DNA of 64,000 bases. Origin: Candidatus Caccovivens faecavium. GTDB lineage: Bacteria; Bacillota; Clostridia; Christensenellales; UBA1242. The stretch is taken from positions 1 to 64,000 of the forward strand of contig DVLK01000098.1 of NCBI GenBank assembly GCA_018715545.1. Reading direction: 5' to 3'. Position 1 is the stretch's first letter. Each line of letters starts with the position of its first letter. The notes under the pieces are model-generated. The model saw only the letters and a list, made by a program, of their open reading frames with translations, searched no databases and had not been told where the DNA came from. The position numbers were made by a program, and so were the translations under genes. Positions 60,776-64,000 of the stretch are shown here, in pieces.

Positions 60776-61417
60776 ATGGAAATTTTTGTTTCAGGAGAAG
60801 GGAGAAAAGAGCTAGCGCCAAATTTAATTGGCTTAGATTACACATTTAAGGCAAAAGAAAAAACTTATGAAAAGGCAGTTGAGATAGGTACAAAAATAGT
60901 AGCTGATTATTTGCAATTTTTAATTGGCGAAGGCTTTGATAAAAGGGAATTTAAAACATCTAGTATGCGTGTAAGCGAAGCTAGTACTTATGACGGAAAA
61001 ACTAAAAAATACATAAAAGATGGGTATCTTTTTGTCCAAGAAGCGAGCATTGAATTTGATTATGACTTAAAGCGCATGGCAAAAATAATTGAAGCAACTT
61101 CAAAACTAAAAACGCCACCAACCTATAAAATAGTTTTCGATATTAAAGATAAAGCACAAATGGAAGATGAAATTGTCACGCTTGCAGTCCTTGATGCAAA
61201 GCATAAAGCAGAAAATATCGCAAAGGCAATGGGCAAGCAGATTAAAGAATGTAAAAGGGTGGAATATTCTGCAAATGCTAGGGGATTTTCTGGGCACTAC
61301 GATATGATGGAATGTCGAATGATGTCAAAAGAAAGCTCCGCTCAAAACATAGAACAGGTATTTGTGCCAGAAGATATAGTATTGACGAAATCGGTTAATT
61401 GTGTTTTTGACGCTTAG
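60776..61417 (+). CDS. SIMPL/DUF541 domain protein
   Basis: 213 residues; the DUF541 fold is suggested by the N-terminal SGEGRKELAPNLIGLDYTF, the middle KEFKTSSMRVSE-like region and the segment AVLDAKHKAENIAKAMGKQI. No signal peptide, in contrast to many periplasmic SIMPL proteins. The family is of unclear function (one member helps oxidative-stress resistance). Monocistronic with its own promoter and terminator. Confidence 0.8.
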   Translation: MEIFVSGEGRKELAPNLIGLDYTFKAKEKTYEKAVEIGTKIVADYLQFLIGEGFDKREFKTSSMRVSEASTYDGKTKKYIKDGYLFVQEASIEFDYDLKRMAKIIEATSKLKTPPTYKIVFDIKDKAQMEDEIVTLAVLDAKHKAENIAKAMGKQIKECKRVEYSANARGFSGHYDMMECRMMSKESSAQNIEQVFVPEDIVLTKSVNCVFDA

Positions 61418-61431
61418 AAAAATTTAAAAAT

Positions 61432-61480
61432 AAAAGAGAGAAAGTTGTAAGCTATATGGTTAAAATTTCTCTCTTTTTTT
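61432..61480. terminator. Bidirectional terminator
   Basis: 12-bp stem AAAAGAGAGAAA (61432-61443) with TTTCTCTCTTTT (61466-61477), 22-nt loop, T-run on the plus strand; serves the convergent SIMPL and JAMM-like genes. Confidence 0.75.
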
Positions 61481-61491
61481 AATTTTAGCAT

Positions 61492-62256
61492 TTAGTTGTT
61501 TATATTTCTATACATTTCTTCGTTAATTAAATATTTATTTGGAGTGTATGAAGGCAATCGTTCGTTTCCCCAGTATATATTTGGATGCTTATATAGTTTA
61601 TAGCCATTTCCAAAATTTTGGTAGGAAATAACATCAAAATCAGGAACACTGTTAATTAATATATTTCCAAACTGCACATTTTTACCAAATTGCTTGCTTA
61701 TTCTTTCCACTTCTTTTGTTGTTTCAATTAAACCTTTAATATCACACCAACTAGCGTTTGTTCCACTGGCAAAAGGAGAATTTGGACCATACACAGGGGC
61801 TAAATTTGGATGTGTATGACCTTGAAAAAGAACAGGTTTTTTATAATTTGAATGCTTTATAAATTCATTTACCCTTTTATTTATTAGTTGAAAAGAAGGA
61901 GTGTCCCTGTATTCATCTTCAAATGCTGTATTGCTTTTTCGACCTTGCCTGATTGCAGTATAGTATTCATCATAGTTTGGAAGAATGTCTGTAATCATCA
62001 CATCACCATTATCTAATTCATAACCAAACATAAAAAATCCTAATTCATTAGCAGTGTTGCGTTTGGCATTTTCACCTAATGTGTTTATTATGTTAGTTAA
62101 TTCTTTGCCTAAATCTTTTGATATAATAATTTTCCCATGTAAAGTAGGAAACATATTTTGAGAAACTAAATTTATCTCTTCATCCGAAGCGACTTTACCT
62201 TTTTCGGCAACATAGCCTAAACCTTGATTTTTTAATACTTGTTCAACAATATGCAT
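61492..62256 (-). CDS. JAMM/MPN-like putative metallo-isopeptidase or peptidase
   Basis: 254 residues. A JAMM-type metal motif is visible: Glu71 (ANELGFFMFG), His147 and His149 (QGHTHPNLAP), then Ser169 and Asp172 (NASWCDIKG). The spacing between the second His and Ser-x-x-Asp is about 19 residues, longer than the usual 7, which implies an inserted loop. If active it would cleave peptide or isopeptide bonds with zinc. AGGAG precedes the ATG. It is a lone minus-strand gene, less conserved-looking than its neighbours and possibly acquired; the substrate is unknown. Confidence 0.7.
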   Translation of the reverse strand: MHIVEQVLKNQGLGYVAEKGKVASDEEINLVSQNMFPTLHGKIIISKDLGKELTNIINTLGENAKRNTANELGFFMFGYELDNGDVMITDILPNYDEYYTAIRQGRKSNTAFEDEYRDTPSFQLINKRVNEFIKHSNYKKPVLFQGHTHPNLAPVYGPNSPFASGTNASWCDIKGLIETTKEVERISKQFGKNVQFGNILINSVPDFDVISYQNFGNGYKLYKHPNIYWGNERLPSYTPNKYLINEEMYRNINN

Positions 62257-62377
62257 AAATAACTCCTATTAATTATAGTACCATAAAAAATTATAATTAG
62301 CAAGTAGTTCGAATTATCTTTTTATAAAGATAGTATCTCATATTTCAATCATATATCGCGCACTTATGCCATTTCAT

Positions 62378-62406
62378 TTGACAAAATCGTCAAAATATTT
62401 TAAACT
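62378..62406 (+). promoter_or_regulatory. Promoter of ruvC, leaderless type
   Basis: TTGACA (62378-62383), 17-nt spacer, TAAACT (62401-62406), 6 nt to the ATG at 62413, no ribosome-binding site. Confidence 0.65.
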
Positions 62407-62412
62407 TAATGT

Positions 62413-62901
62413 ATGAGAGTTTTAGGTATTGACCCTGGCTATGCAATTGTCGGCTACGGGATTATTGAAACAAGCGAAAATAACAAGGTTATCGACTATG
62501 GGGTTATCGAAACGCCAAAAGAGGATCCATTGCCTATAAGGCTTCAACATATCGACGAGGCGCTTAGGGTTATTTTTGAAACTTATAGGCCAGATGAAGT
62601 TGCTATTGAAGAGCTTTTTTATTTCAAAAATCAAAAAACTGTCATTCAGGTGGCACAGGCGAGAGGGGTGATTGTGCTTGCAAGTCAAAAATATTGCGGA
62701 CGCACCTTTGAATACACACCAATCCAAATCAAGCAGGCGTTAACAGGTAATGGACATGCCGAAAAAAGGCAGATGCAGTATATGGTTAAAAATGTACTTG
62801 GGCTTAAAGATATACCGCGTCCAGACGATGCAGCAGATGCGCTTGCCGTAGCGATATGCCATGGACAAATAAATCCTAGACTGAACTTTAATATGATGTG
62901 A
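62413..62901 (+). CDS. ruvC: Holliday junction resolvase RuvC
   Basis: 162 residues; cuts Holliday junctions after RuvAB branch migration. Catalytic acids are seen in GIDPGYAIVGYG (Asp near residue 6), IEELFYFKNQKT (Glu near 67) and RPDDAADALAVAICHG (Asp pair near 140). Normal length. A promoter box lies 6 nt before the ATG. It is followed by ruvA after 108 bp. Confidence 0.96.
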   Translation: MRVLGIDPGYAIVGYGIIETSENNKVIDYGVIETPKEDPLPIRLQHIDEALRVIFETYRPDEVAIEELFYFKNQKTVIQVAQARGVIVLASQKYCGRTFEYTPIQIKQALTGNGHAEKRQMQYMVKNVLGLKDIPRPDDAADALAVAICHGQINPRLNFNMM

Positions 62902-63009
62902 ATAAGGTTTCTTTTTAGATATTTATAAAAATTTACAGATAATATCTAGTTAAATTTACTGAAAGCTTATACTACTTAAAACCTTTTGATAAATTTTATG
63001 TGAGGCGTT

Positions 63010-63615
63010 ATGATTTCATTTTTAGTGGGAACAATTGAAGAAAAATACGAAAATACTCTTGTTTTAGATGTTAATGGAGTTGGCTATGAGCTTCAAATTT
63101 CTAATAATTCGCTTGTTGCTTTACCAAATGCTAATGAAACAACAAAAGTTTATACATATCTTCATGTGAAGGAGGATGGCATTGCTTTATTTGGCTTTGC
63201 CACGCAAGAAGAAAAAGGAATATTTATGAAACTCATCACCGTTTCGGGTGTTGGACCTAAAATGGCAATATCTATTCTTTCAGGCATGAAGATAAGCGAC
63301 CTAATTGTGGCAATTTCGCGCGAAGATGTTTCTCTTCTATCTAAAATCAAGGGCTTAGGAAAAAAAACCGCAGAGCGCATATGCTTGGAGCTTAAAGACA
63401 AGATTTCGGTTGTGGGTTACGGCACAGACTTATTTAATTATAAAGAAAATCTTGACAACTTCTATGATGAAAATGCTCTTAATGACGCCGTAGAAACTTT
63501 AATTAACCTTGGTGTTAATAAAAATGAGGCGTATAGACTAGCACGCGCTAACGCTGGGGATGGTGCAACTGCGGAAGAGATAATCCTAAAAGTTTTGCGC
63601 TTCTTAGGAAGGTAA
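63010..63615 (+). CDS. ruvA: Holliday junction helicase subunit RuvA
   Basis: 201 residues. OB-fold N-terminus (MISFLVGTIEEKYENTLVLD, YLHVKEDGIALFGF), two helix-hairpin-helix motifs (VSGVGPKMAISILSGM; IKGLGKKTAERICLELKDK) and a flexible linker to the RuvB-binding domain (from about 150, DAVETLINLGVNKNEAYRLA). Tetramer that loads RuvB on junctions. Confidence 0.97.
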   Translation: MISFLVGTIEEKYENTLVLDVNGVGYELQISNNSLVALPNANETTKVYTYLHVKEDGIALFGFATQEEKGIFMKLITVSGVGPKMAISILSGMKISDLIVAISREDVSLLSKIKGLGKKTAERICLELKDKISVVGYGTDLFNYKENLDNFYDENALNDAVETLINLGVNKNEAYRLARANAGDGATAEEIILKVLRFLGR

Positions 63616-63627
63616 GTGAGGTGAAAT

Positions 63628-64000
63628 ATGGAAGATAGATTTATAACCAGCACAAAAAATTGGACGGATGCAGAAATTGAAACTTCCCTTCGTCCAACAA
63701 GCTTAGATCAATATGTTGGGCAAGATAAAATCAAGGAAAGTTTGAGAGTCTATATTCAGGCGGCGAAAACGCGAAAAGATGCGCTTGACCATGTGCTTTT
63801 ATATGGACCTCCTGGCTTAGGCAAAACCACTCTTTCGCACATCATTGCGAAGGAACTAGGCTCGCAAATTAAAATTACATCAGGACCAGCGATTGAGCAC
63901 GCTGCTGACCTTGCTGCAATACTTACTAATCTTAATAAAAATGATGTTTTATTTATAGATGAAATTCATAGGCTTAATAAGACTGTTGAGGAAATACTTT
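63628..64000 (+). CDS. ruvB: Holliday junction ATPase RuvB, 3' end beyond window
   Basis: First 124 residues of RuvB. Begins [16 protein letters not shown], then [19 protein letters not shown], Walker [13 protein letters not shown] near residue 58 and Walker [13 protein letters not shown] near 108. AAGTGAGGTG precedes the ATG. The remaining two thirds lie past position 64000. Confidence 0.96.
   Translation, partial: MEDRFITSTKNWTDAEIETSLRPTSLDQYVGQDKIKESLRVYIQAAKTRKDALDHVLLYGPPGLGKTTLSHIIAKELGSQIKITSGPAIEHAADLAAILTNLNKNDVLFIDEIHRLNKTVEEIL

Noticed and set aside
1..64000. CRISPR arrays, tRNA/rRNA genes, insertion sequences, prophage
   Set aside because: No regularly spaced direct repeats, tRNA-like cloverleaf, rRNA segment, transposase or phage structural gene was seen.

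Overview
The window is AT-rich chromosomal core DNA from a low-GC Firmicute, most probably an uncultured spore-forming member of the Clostridia. The evidence is a complete spoIIIA operon (spoIIIAA to spoIIIAH), an uninterrupted sigma-K gene, a B. subtilis-type large SRP RNA, a Phe T-box before pheS, a SAM-I-clan riboswitch before metK, Shine-Dalgarno sequences close to AGGAGG, and gene neighbourhoods typical of Firmicutes. Genus cannot be read from the sequence. I see no rRNA, tRNA, phage, insertion sequence or CRISPR array.

Layout. 1-7.8 kb: SAM riboswitch, metK, then plsX-rnc-smc-ftsY (acyl-phosphate synthesis, RNase III, chromosome condensation, SRP receptor). 8-13 kb: sigK, a 1062-residue surface lipoprotein, the SRP RNA and a small membrane protein. 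13.3-22.5 kb: spoIIIAA-AH (mother cell to forespore channel), then asp23-nusB-xseA-xseB-proS. 22.5-25 kb: degraded repeats, membrane proteins and a His-rich metal exporter. 25-33 kb: rpsB-tsf, then an unusual block (ThyX-like, rpmB on the minus strand, a structured RNA, asp23-fakA, a 629-residue helical orphan) where pyrH would normally sit. 33.5-46.5 kb: frr-uppS-cdsA-rseP, an exonuclease-only PolC relative at the polC position, then rimP-nusA-ylxR-ylxQ-infB and rbfA-nrnA-truB. 46.5-52 kb: endonuclease IV-like, efp, type-2 valS, a 48-residue peptide, an RluA-type pseudouridine synthase. 52-58.4 kb: T-box-pheS-pheT, a cysteine desulfurase with thiI. 58.5-64 kb: argR-recN, a SIMPL protein, a JAMM-like protein, ruvC, ruvA and the start of ruvB.

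Working together: the window supplies much of the translation machinery (initiation, elongation and recycling factors, ribosomal proteins S2 and L28, three aminoacyl-tRNA synthetases, NusA/RimP/RbfA/TruB), protein targeting (SRP RNA with FtsY), recombination and repair (SMC, RecN, RuvABC, XseAB, endonuclease IV-like) and the sporulation channel.

Most notable: (1) two copies of a roughly 140-nt element (28967-29116 and 33227-33375) whose nested stems keep pairing while their bases change, suggesting a structured RNA I cannot name; (2) a PolC-like protein holding only the N-terminal, OB and DEDDh exonuclease regions at the polC locus; (3) at least five promoters whose -10 box ends 6-8 nt before an ATG with no ribosome-binding site, predicting leaderless mRNAs; (4) loss of dxr, ispG, ispA, dxs, pyrH, acpP and fab genes from their usual neighbourhoods; (5) a structured leader on rbfA and a 28-bp palindrome at argR. 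All calls come from reading the sequence; no database search was possible.
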